17,489 bases of DNA from WFQV01 sp964611145 (GTDB lineage: Bacteria; Bacteroidota; Ignavibacteria; Ignavibacteriales; Melioribacteraceae): assembly GCA_964611145.1 (NCBI GenBank), contig CAZSYM010000044.1, positions 1 to 17,489 of the forward strand, read 5' to 3'. The notes under the pieces are model-generated. The model saw only the letters and a list, made by a program, of their open reading frames with translations, was not told the DNA's origin and made no database searches. The position numbers were made by a program, and so were the translations under genes. This document shows, in pieces, positions 1-5,552 of the stretch (position 1 is its first letter; every line of letters starts with the position of its first letter).

Positions 1-82
1 AAAATATCTCAAAAGCGGTGTGGGGAAAGAATTCCTAAGGTCTATCACTTCTTCTGTTGATATAAATCTTTTACAAAACTAA
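1..82 (+). CDS. GIY-YIG nuclease family protein, C-terminal end only (cut by window edge)
   Basis: The frame starting at base 2 is open from the window edge to TAA at 80-82 and encodes the last 26 residues of a GIY-YIG protein, ending SVDINLLQN. It is almost identical to the C-terminus of the complete gene at 193-459, which ends SIDINLLQI, so it is an upstream tandem copy whose N-terminal catalytic part lies outside the window. Only the C-terminal helix region is visible, so whether this copy is intact cannot be judged. Its stop codon lies directly before the tRNA-Leu-like sequence at 86-139, and the same junction recurs after the second copy. Confidence 0.75.
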   Translation, partial: KYLKSGVGKEFLRSITSSVDINLLQN

Positions 83-85
83 TAA

Positions 86-139
86 GGATGTGCCGGTTCG
101 AGCCTGCCTGACGGTAGGCAGGTCCGGCCTTCGGTACCA
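86..139 (+). pseudogene. tRNA-Leu 3'-end fragment, T-loop interrupted by a palindrome
   Basis: The segment reads as the 3' end of a tRNA: T-stem GCCGG (92-96), T-loop TTCGAG (97-102) plus T (123), T-stem CCGGC (124-128), acceptor 3' strand CTTCGGT (129-135), discriminator A (136) and CCA (137-139). With bases 103-122 removed, the T-arm and acceptor closely match the 3' end of E. coli-type tRNA-Leu (GTGCCGGTTCGAGTCCGGC, then CTTCGG). No D-arm, anticodon arm or 5' acceptor strand lies upstream in the window, because GIY-YIG coding sequence occupies that place. It is therefore a 3' fragment, or the far half of a tRNA gene interrupted by the nuclease gene. A factor-independent terminator follows at once. 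The amino-acid identity comes from recalled sequence similarity, without an alignment. Confidence 0.6.
103..122. repeat. 20-nt palindrome inserted in the tRNA-Leu T-loop
   Basis: CCTGCCT (103-109), loop GACGGT (110-115) and AGGCAGG (116-122) form a perfect 7-bp hairpin. It sits exactly between the sixth and seventh T-loop bases of the tRNA-Leu-like sequence, so deleting it restores a canonical T-arm. The 15 bases from 108 to 122 recur after the second GIY-YIG copy (504-518). It resembles the short palindromes dispersed in many bacterial genomes, but its genome-wide copy number cannot be seen here. Confidence 0.75.
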
Positions 140-142
140 TAA

Positions 143-168
143 GGGGGAATTTTCATTCCCCCTTTTTT
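143..168 (+). terminator. Factor-independent terminator after the tRNA-Leu fragment
   Basis: GGGGGAAT (143-150) and ATTCCCCC (155-162) make a perfect 8-bp stem with a TTTC loop, followed by six T (163-168). Its position 3 bp after the CCA end is what a tRNA transcription unit would have, and it separates the first GIY-YIG copy from the second. Confidence 0.85.
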
Positions 169-192
169 ATTTTAACCAAAGGTAAATAACAC

Positions 193-459
193 ATGTTTTA
201 CGTCTATGCCATTAAAAGCCTTTCCCGAAATTATATCTACGTCGGACTGACAAACAATATTCTCCGCCGTTTCCACGACCATAACGCAGGTTATAACAGA
301 ACCACTAAACCTTATCGCCCTTTCTCTCTAATCCTACTCGAAACTTTTGATTCAAGAGTCGAAGCTCGCAAACGTGAAAAATATCTCAAAAGCGGTGTGG
401 GGAAAGAATTCCTAAGGTCTATCACTTCTTCTATTGACATAAATCTTTTACAAATCTAA
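193..459 (+). CDS. Small GIY-YIG nuclease family protein (URI/YhbQ-like)
   Basis: This 88-residue protein is a single GIY-YIG domain, the usual size for stand-alone members. The GIY strand is FYVYAI (2-7) and the YIG strand is YIYVG (14-18). The conserved arginine is in RRF (25-27), and the likely metal-binding glutamate is in KREKYLK (E62). Family members are Mg2+-dependent DNA endonucleases related to UvrC and homing enzymes; the biological role of these tiny ones is unknown. ATG at 193 has AAAGG at 178-182, 10 nt upstream. It is the second of two tandem copies, the first being cut at the window edge, and is the only complete plus-strand gene here. The repeated link to a tRNA-Leu end and palindromes suggests a mobile or selfish unit, which is inference. 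Confidence 0.85.
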   Translation: MFYVYAIKSLSRNYIYVGLTNNILRRFHDHNAGYNRTTKPYRPFSLILLETFDSRVEARKREKYLKSGVGKEFLRSITSSIDINLLQI

Positions 460-479
460 TAAGGATGTGCCGGTTTGGG
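379..479 (+). repeat. Tandem repeat, copy 2 of the GIY-YIG 3' end and tRNA-Leu junction
   Basis: Bases 379-479 repeat bases 2-102 at a constant offset of 377 bp. The repeat spans the last codons of the nuclease gene, its stop, and the junction AAGGATGTGCCGGTT of the tRNA-Leu-like sequence. Only a few substitutions are visible (for example GTTGAT against ATTGAC, and CAAAACT against CAAATCT). Beyond about 479 the copies diverge. Copy 2 keeps the palindrome's right half and a loose match to the tRNA tail (TACCAAAGAGGGG against TACCATAAGGGGG), but the T-arm and acceptor are no longer recognisable. Confidence 0.8.
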
Positions 480-481
480 CT

Positions 482-516
482 TGCCTATCGGAGATAGGCA
501 TGCCTGACGGTAGGCA
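482..516. repeat. Two adjacent short palindromes
   Basis: TGCCTATC (482-489), loop GGA and GATAGGCA (493-500) form a perfect 8-bp hairpin. It is followed without a gap by TGCCT (501-505), loop GACGGT and AGGCA (512-516). The second has the same loop and right arm as the palindrome at 103-122, but its outer two pairs are lost. Both share the TGCCT core. They occupy the place where the tRNA-Leu T-arm would be in copy 2. Confidence 0.7.
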
Positions 517-534
517 GGTTTATCTACCAAAGAG

Positions 535-559
535 GGGCTTGCCTCACAGAGGCAAGCCC
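535..559. terminator. Strong hairpin between convergent genes (possible bidirectional terminator)
   Basis: GGGCTTGCCTC (535-545), loop ACA and GAGGCAAGCCC (549-559) form a perfect GC-rich 11-bp stem. It lies between the plus-strand GIY-YIG gene (ends 459) and the minus-strand glycoside hydrolase gene (ends 600), where a shared terminator would be expected. Neither side has a good T-tract, so termination is uncertain. It shares the CTTGCCT core with the hairpin at 482-500 and may instead belong to the same palindrome family. A weaker imperfect hairpin with wobble pairs lies at 573-599. Nothing else is evident in 460-599. Confidence 0.5.
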
Positions 560-599
560 GTCTCAAGTAACTTTTCCGAGAAGTGAAATTTTTCGGAGA

Positions 600-2414
600 T
601 TATTTCAGCAGGCTCATCTTCTTGGTCGTTATAAAATTGCCCGCATGTAACGTATAAAAATAAATTCCACTGGGTAAATTTCTGCCGTCGAAACGAACGC
701 TATAATCCCCTGCCGATTGATTTTCATTTACCAGGATTGCCACCTTTTCGCCGAGGAGATTAAAAACCGTGAGTTTTACATGCACGTTTTTCGGAATGGT
801 ATATTTGATAATAGTAAGGGGATTAAAAGGATTCGGATAATTCTGTTCGAGGGAGAAGCTTTCGGGTTTAAAAGATAATTCTTCGGCAGCGTTCGGCTTC
901 TTCTTAATAATGAGTAACTGCACTCGTCCTTCGTCAATTGTAAAGTTACCACCCTTCCACACAGTAGGGACACTCCCGTCATTATCGTCGTCCACTTGAA
1001 ATATCAGCACGCGGTATTTATCACGGGTTATTTTTTCTCCTTCCCACGTAATCGAATAATCAATCGGGGATTTCTCCGTATTTGAAATCAACACCGCTTT
1101 TTCATTTTCATTACGCGACGCCATAACCCAAAGTTTACTCCCGTTATCTCCAATGGAAGGATAATCGGTCATCATCAACTTGGGAAATTCCCTTGCCATT
1201 TTGGTATAAAGGCGTAACGCATAGGCTTTCGGTTTATATGTTCCCAGCGTATCTCCATAAAATAATCCCGAATGCCCGGCACCAAGCATTCCGGGTCCTT
1301 GACCGGGGTCGGACTCCGGGTCGCCCGCTCTGTAATAATAAGCTTCTTTTATCCCTCCGTATTCCATGCTTATCAACTGTCCGATGAACGTTGATGATCC
1401 TTCTTTCCTGTTATAATAGTTGAATATTTCCTCGTCGGTCATCTCTTTCACCGTATCGCCTTCGGTATCATAAAACATGGAAGTGCCGTAAGCATCGCAA
1501 AATATTTCCGTATCCTTAAAAAACCCCGTGCCGCTCCAAGGCATACTTGCGAAATCGTTAACGCCGTCCAATAAATCTCTGTATTGTTTTGCCGCGATAT
1601 AATATTTCTCCGGATTATTGTTCCACAAATGCCACCCAATCCAATCGGGCTTGGTATTATGTGCATACATGTACTTCAAAAAATCGACAGCGGGATTGTT
1701 CGTATTCCCTCTTATCACTTGCACAGTTGGGACCAAAAAGCCGGGACCTCCAATTTTCAATTTTGGGAAGTGTGTTTTCAGTGTATCAAATGCTCTTTGC
1801 CAAAACTTTATAAAATCTCCCTTCGTACCGTCATAAAAATCCTTATTGGGCCATTCAGTCCAAAGATTAAGATAATCAAGAAAATCCTTTTGCCCTTTCC
1901 AATTATTGTACCTTTCCACTATTTTCGTAGCCGCCACTATCCAATTGTCCTCTTGGGCTTTGTTTTGAGGCCCTTTGAAATCGTGGTGACGCGGACCGTT
2001 TTCAGCTTCCCCGCCCACACGAAAAAGTATTTTAAACCCTCCGTTCACTATACTTTCGAAAAGAGTATCGCTCGGTCCCCAATGATAATTATTTTCATCG
2101 TAAGGGTCACCGTCCCATGAAGGATAAACCGAATCCCCTCCACAATTAAAGATACCCTCCACATCCAAACGGTCATCATAATAGCCGTTATTTCTAATTG
2201 CCTTAACCCCAATATCCTGTAAATGCTCCGTTAAATCTATGGACGGAGAATGGTAAGGGGGCAAAGGACCGGAAATAACACCCGAAAGGTTTTTAACCAG
2301 CGTATCCGAAGTGGTGTTTTCCGTAATAACTATTTGATGAAAATCGTTCTGGGCATATAAGTTCAGAAAGGAAATAAAAATAAATAATAAGGAAAATCTA
2401 AATAGGACTTTCAT
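600..2414 (-). CDS. Secreted glycoside hydrolase (clan GH-A, GH39-like) with T9SS C-terminal sorting domain
   Basis: The 604-residue product is a predicted exported sugar-cleaving enzyme. A signal peptide spans residues 1-21, with likely cleavage after LYA. The middle looks like a clan GH-A TIM barrel: LNLWTEWPN (182-190) fits the strand-4 acid/base motif with E187, and GGPG follows at 222-225 as in GH39. TEIF (302-305, E303) is a candidate nucleophile, and GLFYG with KPKAYALRLY (383-403) resembles the GH39 barrel end. Residues 430-508 look like a beta-sandwich. Residues 517-604 are a type A sorting domain (YPNPFNP 526-532, LLGEKV 553-558, SGIYFY 582-587, final K), which directs secretion through T9SS to the surface or medium. 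The motif reads TEWP rather than the common NEP, so family and substrate are uncertain. ATG at 2414 has GGGAG close upstream, partly inside a hairpin. Confidence 0.7.
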   Translation of the reverse strand: MKVLFRFSLLFIFISFLNLYAQNDFHQIVITENTTSDTLVKNLSGVISGPLPPYHSPSIDLTEHLQDIGVKAIRNNGYYDDRLDVEGIFNCGGDSVYPSWDGDPYDENNYHWGPSDTLFESIVNGGFKILFRVGGEAENGPRHHDFKGPQNKAQEDNWIVAATKIVERYNNWKGQKDFLDYLNLWTEWPNKDFYDGTKGDFIKFWQRAFDTLKTHFPKLKIGGPGFLVPTVQVIRGNTNNPAVDFLKYMYAHNTKPDWIGWHLWNNNPEKYYIAAKQYRDLLDGVNDFASMPWSGTGFFKDTEIFCDAYGTSMFYDTEGDTVKEMTDEEIFNYYNRKEGSSTFIGQLISMEYGGIKEAYYYRAGDPESDPGQGPGMLGAGHSGLFYGDTLGTYKPKAYALRLYTKMAREFPKLMMTDYPSIGDNGSKLWVMASRNENEKAVLISNTEKSPIDYSITWEGEKITRDKYRVLIFQVDDDNDGSVPTVWKGGNFTIDEGRVQLLIIKKKPNAAEELSFKPESFSLEQNYPNPFNPLTIIKYTIPKNVHVKLTVFNLLGEKVAILVNENQSAGDYSVRFDGRNLPSGIYFYTLHAGNFITTKKMSLLK

Positions 2415-2423
2415 TGTTTATCT

Positions 2424-2463
2424 CCCAAAGCTTATTTAGAATTTATAGCAATTTAAGCTTTGG
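2424..2463 (-). promoter_or_regulatory. Inverted repeat overlapping the ribosome-binding site of the glycoside hydrolase gene
   Basis: CCAAAGCTTA (2425-2434) and TAAGCTTTGG (2454-2463) form a perfect 10-bp inverted repeat around a 19-nt AT-rich loop. On the minus strand the inner edge of the stem supplies the first bases of the GGGAG ribosome-binding sequence, which lies 8 nt before the ATG at 2414. No T-tract follows, so it is unlikely to end the upstream transglycosylase transcript. It could hide the ribosome-binding site in the mRNA or be an operator for a dimeric regulator; neither is shown. The remaining intergenic bases (2464-2496) contain only a poor promoter match. Confidence 0.45.
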
Positions 2464-2496
2464 AAAAGAATAAAACCATGTTTTAAATCACAAAAA

Positions 2497-3426
2497 CTAA
2501 CCTTTGATTACCTTGATACTCCCTTTCACTGGCAATTTGATGTAATAAGTTTTTCGTTTCCTGTTTTTAAGATAATTTTCACGCAGCCACGGGTTAAAAA
2601 TTTTAAGGATTCTATAATTATACCCATAACGAAATGCGAAATCCGCCCAATGTTTCACCCTACCGCGGACTTTTACAACAAAGTATTTCAAAGGCGGATA
2701 AAGATCCTTCGGTTTCACATCAAAGCCATAAAGTTTGGGATGAGTCATCACTTGTTTAATAGCCAATATTCTGAAAACAAAACGGGAGGTTTCATCGTTC
2801 AAAACCAAATTATAATAATTGTGCGTCTTTTCCCTTTGAATTTGCTTATCAATCCCATTCGTACCCAAATTATACGAAGCCGCCGCCAGTGTCCACGAGC
2901 CATATTTCCTTTTGGCATCTTTCAGATATTTGCATGCGGCTTCCGTAGCCTTTTCCACATTATAGCGCTCGTCCACTTCTTTATTAACCTCAAGCCCGTA
3001 TTTCCGTGCCGCGCCCTTCATCAATTGCCAAAAACCGGTAGCCCCCGCATCGGAAACCACATTTTCCAAGCCACTTTCGGCAACAGCCATGTATTTGAAA
3101 TCCCGAGGCACACCAAATTTCCTCAATATCCTTTCTATGACCGGGAACCATCTATGAGCACGTTTTAAATAAAGCAAGGTGGATGAATGATAATATGTAT
3201 TTATTATCAGTTCCCTTTCAAACCTTTCCCGAACGTCCCAATTTTCCAAAGGGACTCTTTCGCCGCTAAAAAAAAGCTTTTCCGGAATAGGTGGAGAAAC
3301 GATTTTGTAATCCTGTGTAAATTGTTTTCGGGAGCTTTTCCATGAATTGCTCCCCATAATCCCAATAATCAAAATCAACAAAATAATTCCGCGTTTGCCC
3401 TTCAGAAAGTTTGTTTGCACTTTCAT
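2497..3426 (-). CDS. Membrane-anchored lytic transglycosylase (SLT domain, MltD-like)
   Basis: The 309-residue product cleaves the MurNAc-GlcNAc bond of peptidoglycan with formation of 1,6-anhydro ends, if active. A hydrophobic segment (about 12-25) is an uncleaved anchor or signal peptide with no lipobox. The SLT domain spans about 95-205. AVAESGLEN (114-122) carries the catalytic E117, followed by SDAGATGFWQLM (125-136), GL..NKEVDERYN (144-156) and AAASYNLG (181-188), all standard for this family. The C-terminus (240-303) looks like a diverged LysM-type carbohydrate-binding region, without a clear repeat. ATG at 3426 is preceded by GAGGAATAA, a good ribosome-binding site. The gene has its own candidate promoter just after the accD terminator and is followed 82 bp on by the T9SS cargo gene. 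Opening the wall for secretion is a plausible but unproven role. Confidence 0.85.
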   Translation of the reverse strand: MKVQTNFLKGKRGIILLILIIGIMGSNSWKSSRKQFTQDYKIVSPPIPEKLFFSGERVPLENWDVRERFERELIINTYYHSSTLLYLKRAHRWFPVIERILRKFGVPRDFKYMAVAESGLENVVSDAGATGFWQLMKGAARKYGLEVNKEVDERYNVEKATEAACKYLKDAKRKYGSWTLAAASYNLGTNGIDKQIQREKTHNYYNLVLNDETSRFVFRILAIKQVMTHPKLYGFDVKPKDLYPPLKYFVVKVRGRVKHWADFAFRYGYNYRILKIFNPWLRENYLKNRKRKTYYIKLPVKGSIKVIKG

Positions 3427-3450
3427 TTATTCCTCTAATTTTTTGAGAGA

Positions 3451-3482
3451 CAAAATTTCTGTGTGAGAATTCGAACGCCAAA
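3451..3482 (-). promoter_or_regulatory. Candidate Bacteroidota-type promoter for the lytic transglycosylase gene
   Basis: On the minus strand TTTG (3482-3479) is followed after 20 nt by AAATTTTG (3458-3451), close to the Bacteroidota consensus TTTG, about 20 nt, TAnnTTTG. It lies between the accD terminator and the transglycosylase start, and would give a leader of roughly 20 nt that includes the GAGG ribosome-binding site. The -33 element overlaps the terminator's T-tract. Confidence 0.45.
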
Positions 3483-3520
3483 AACAAAAAAACTCCAAGA
3501 CCGATTGAAATCTTGGAGTT
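3480..3520 (-). terminator. Factor-independent terminator downstream of accD
   Basis: AACTCCAAGA (3491-3500) and TCTTGGAGTT (3511-3520) form a perfect 10-bp stem with a 10-nt loop. On the minus strand it is followed by a T-rich tract (3490-3480, interrupted by one G). It lies 26 bp past the accD stop and marks the end of the sprA-to-accD transcript. Confidence 0.85.
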
Positions 3521-3546
3521 ATTAAACAATTTCTTAACAAAAAAAT

Positions 3547-4386
3547 TTATTCAACCATTTCCAAAAGCGTGCTGATTTTCGATTTCAAATCCTTTCTATG
3601 AACGATAGCATCGATAAAACCATGCTCCAAAAGGAACTCCGAGCGTTGGAAGCCCTTGGGCAAATCTTTTCCGATTGTTTCTTTAATCACCCTTGGTCCC
3701 GCAAAACCAATCAAAGCTTTCGGCTCGGCAATGTTGAAATCCCCCAGCATCGCATAACTTGCCGTCACTCCACCGGTAGTGGGGTCCGTCAGAATGGAAA
3801 TATAAGGTATCTTTGCGTCGGCAAGTCGGGCAAGTCTCGCGCTCGTCTTTGCCATTTGCATCAAGGAAAAGGCGCCTTCCATCATTCTTGCGCCGCCGCT
3901 TTGGGAAAGGATAATCATAGGAATCTTCAAATCGTATGCTTTGTCTATGGCACGAGCGATTTTTTCACCGACTACAGAACCCATACTCCCACCGATAAAA
4001 CGAAAATCCATAAACGCAAAGGAAGCTTTCCTACCGTTTATTTTTCCCGTACCGGTTTTTACGGCGTCGTTCAATCCTGTTTTCTTAATTGCGGCTTCAA
4101 TCCTGTCGGTATATTTTTTGGTATCCACGAATTCCAATGGGTCCGCCGCCCGCATCTTTTTATTGGTTTCTCGGAAGGTCCCTTTGTCCACTAAAATTGA
4201 AATATATTCATCGCTACCAATTCTAAAATGGTAATCGCATTTGGGACAAACCCAAAGATTTTGTTCCAATTGATTTTTATGAATTATCTCGCCGCATTCT
4301 TTACATTTAATCCAATGTCCGTCGGGAATATCCAACTTTTGATTGTTCGGCGCGATGTTTTCCTTAGAACGTCTGAACCAACCCAT
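3547..4386 (-). CDS. accD: Acetyl-CoA carboxylase carboxyltransferase beta subunit
   Basis: AccD and AccA transfer the carboxyl group from carboxybiotin to acetyl-CoA, giving malonyl-CoA for fatty-acid synthesis in the cytoplasm. The N-terminal zinc ribbon has the family's four cysteines in two CxxC pairs (C28, C31, C47, C50). The crotonase-like fold follows, with FRFIGGSMGSVVGEK (129-143), SQSGGARMMEGA (161-172) and DPTTGGVTASYAM (201-213), which form the CoA-binding and oxyanion region. I chose ATG at 4386, giving MGWFRR as is typical for AccD; an in-frame TTG two codons earlier (4392) is the alternative. No accA is in the window, so the subunits are encoded apart. It is the last gene before a strong terminator and lies 31 bp after tsaB. 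It appears intact at 279 residues. Confidence 0.95.
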   Translation of the reverse strand: MGWFRRSKENIAPNNQKLDIPDGHWIKCKECGEIIHKNQLEQNLWVCPKCDYHFRIGSDEYISILVDKGTFRETNKKMRAADPLEFVDTKKYTDRIEAAIKKTGLNDAVKTGTGKINGRKASFAFMDFRFIGGSMGSVVGEKIARAIDKAYDLKIPMIILSQSGGARMMEGAFSLMQMAKTSARLARLADAKIPYISILTDPTTGGVTASYAMLGDFNIAEPKALIGFAGPRVIKETIGKDLPKGFQRSEFLLEHGFIDAIVHRKDLKSKISTLLEMVE

Positions 4387-4417
4387 TCTCAAATTCCGTT
4401 AATTTTACTAACAAATT

Positions 4418-5074
4418 TTATTTCTTCTTTGCTTTGATTTTAGGGACAAACTCCATAAAATATTCAGGTTCCAAAAAATCAATGTTCGAAGTTAATAAAT
4501 CTTTTCCAAATAAATAAGTCCATTCCGCCACCTCTCTACCCGTAGGCAAAAACGAATTAGGCATATCACCCGAGAAAGCGACATTCCCAAACAAAATTTT
4601 GTCCTTTCCTATTTTCTCCTTTACAGTTCTTTTCCCCTCGATACGAATTTCCTCAAGTATTTCGTATGCTTTTTCCTTTACCCGAAAACTTGCGAGATAA
4701 ACATCGTTGACATTGGCGTTTAGGATTACTGAAAATTCGCTTCCTTCTGGTAAAATTTTAGAGATGCCGAAAGCCCAAACTTCCATAGTGGGAACGGGAC
4801 AAATAGATATGCCGTTTGCCAAAGCCATTCCCTTAGCTACGGAAAGACCAATTCTCAAGCCGGTAAAGGAACCGGGACCAATCGAAACGGCAATGGTTCT
4901 AAGCTCCCGAGGCGAAAGAGAAATATTATCGAGCGCCTGTTCTATTAAAGGCACTAACATTTCCGCATGAATATTTTTAATCAACAAATTCGCTTCGGAA
5001 TATTTTTTTCCCTCGGACAAAACAGCCACGGAACACAAATCTCCCGAAGTCTCAATCCCAAGAATCGGTAACAT
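4418..5074 (-). CDS. tsaB: tRNA threonylcarbamoyladenosine biosynthesis protein TsaB
   Basis: TsaB is the non-catalytic partner of TsaD in the TsaD-TsaB-TsaE complex that places threonylcarbamoyl on A37 of ANN-decoding tRNAs. The 218-residue protein has the ASKHA-type N-terminal lobe: LGIETSGDLCSVAV (5-18), HAEMLVPLI (36-44), and the diagnostic IGPGSFTGLRIG at 65-76. The C-terminal lobe is poorly conserved, as is normal. ATG at 5074 is preceded by AAGGAAAAAGTGA, a good ribosome-binding site. It follows tsaE after 55 bp with no terminator between, so two partners of one enzyme complex are made from one mRNA. tsaD is not in the window. Confidence 0.92.
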   Translation of the reverse strand: MLPILGIETSGDLCSVAVLSEGKKYSEANLLIKNIHAEMLVPLIEQALDNISLSPRELRTIAVSIGPGSFTGLRIGLSVAKGMALANGISICPVPTMEVWAFGISKILPEGSEFSVILNANVNDVYLASFRVKEKAYEILEEIRIEGKRTVKEKIGKDKILFGNVAFSGDMPNSFLPTGREVAEWTYLFGKDLLTSNIDFLEPEYFMEFVPKIKAKKK

Positions 5075-5129
5075 TCACTTTTTCCTTAATTTTCTCGTTC
5101 ACATAACTTTCAAAATTCATTCTCCGAAA

Positions 5130-5552
5130 CTAAGAAATTTCTTCAATAATAAATTTCCGCTTTTCCTCTCCCGCCTGTTCAATTTTTATTTCAATCCGTT
5201 TCTGTGGCAAGAAATCCTCAAACATATCCGCCCACTCCACGAATTTTATAGCCTCGGAATCATTTATGTATTCGAAATAACCGACATTCAAAAGCTCGTC
5301 CGCATTTTTGATTCTATAAAAATCAATATGATAAACCCGGTACGTACCGAAATACTCATTAACGATTGCGAAAGAAGGGCTATTCGCTTCTTCTATGCCG
5401 AAGTTCTCACAGACAGCCTTCACAAAAGCCGTTTTGCCTGCTCCCAGATTACCTATAAGCGCAATAAATTCCCCGCCATGCAAACGGGAAGCGAACTCTT
5501 TCGCAAAAATTTTAAGCTCGCTCAATTTATTTATCATTTTTTCCTGTTTCAT
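5130..5552 (-). CDS. tsaE: tRNA threonylcarbamoyladenosine biosynthesis ATPase TsaE
   Basis: TsaE is the small ATPase that drives turnover of the t6A synthase complex. Within 140 residues it shows the Walker A loop GNLGAGKT (34-41), the family motif SPSFAIVNEY (58-67), HIDFYR (75-80) and FVEWADM (104-110), all typical of the TsaE/YjeE family. Its ATG at 5552 overlaps the porX stop by 4 bases (ATGA), which suggests translational coupling and supports this start. Met6 at 5537, preceded by AGGAAAA, is a possible alternative. In my recollection porX, tsaE and ald are also neighbours in many flavobacterial genomes, so the linkage here is probably ancestral. Confidence 0.94.
   Translation of the reverse strand: MKQEKMINKLSELKIFAKEFASRLHGGEFIALIGNLGAGKTAFVKAVCENFGIEEANSPSFAIVNEYFGTYRVYHIDFYRIKNADELLNVGYFEYINDSEAIKFVEWADMFEDFLPQKRIEIKIEQAGEEKRKFIIEEIS

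Noticed and set aside
86..139. A complete functional tRNA gene
   Set aside because: No 5' acceptor strand, D-arm or anticodon arm is present upstream within the window, and the T-loop is interrupted.
1..560. CRISPR array or insertion sequence formed by the repeats
   Set aside because: There are only two long copies, which carry a coding sequence. The palindromes have no regular spacers, and no transposase or terminal inverted repeats are present.
1584..2120. A 178-codon plus-strand open frame inside the glycoside hydrolase gene
   Set aside because: It is antisense to a well-supported gene, with low-complexity translation and no recognisable motif.
3266..3529. An 87-codon minus-strand frame overlapping the transglycosylase start
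   Set aside because: It runs across the accD terminator and candidate promoter and into the transglycosylase gene in another frame, and its protein resembles nothing.
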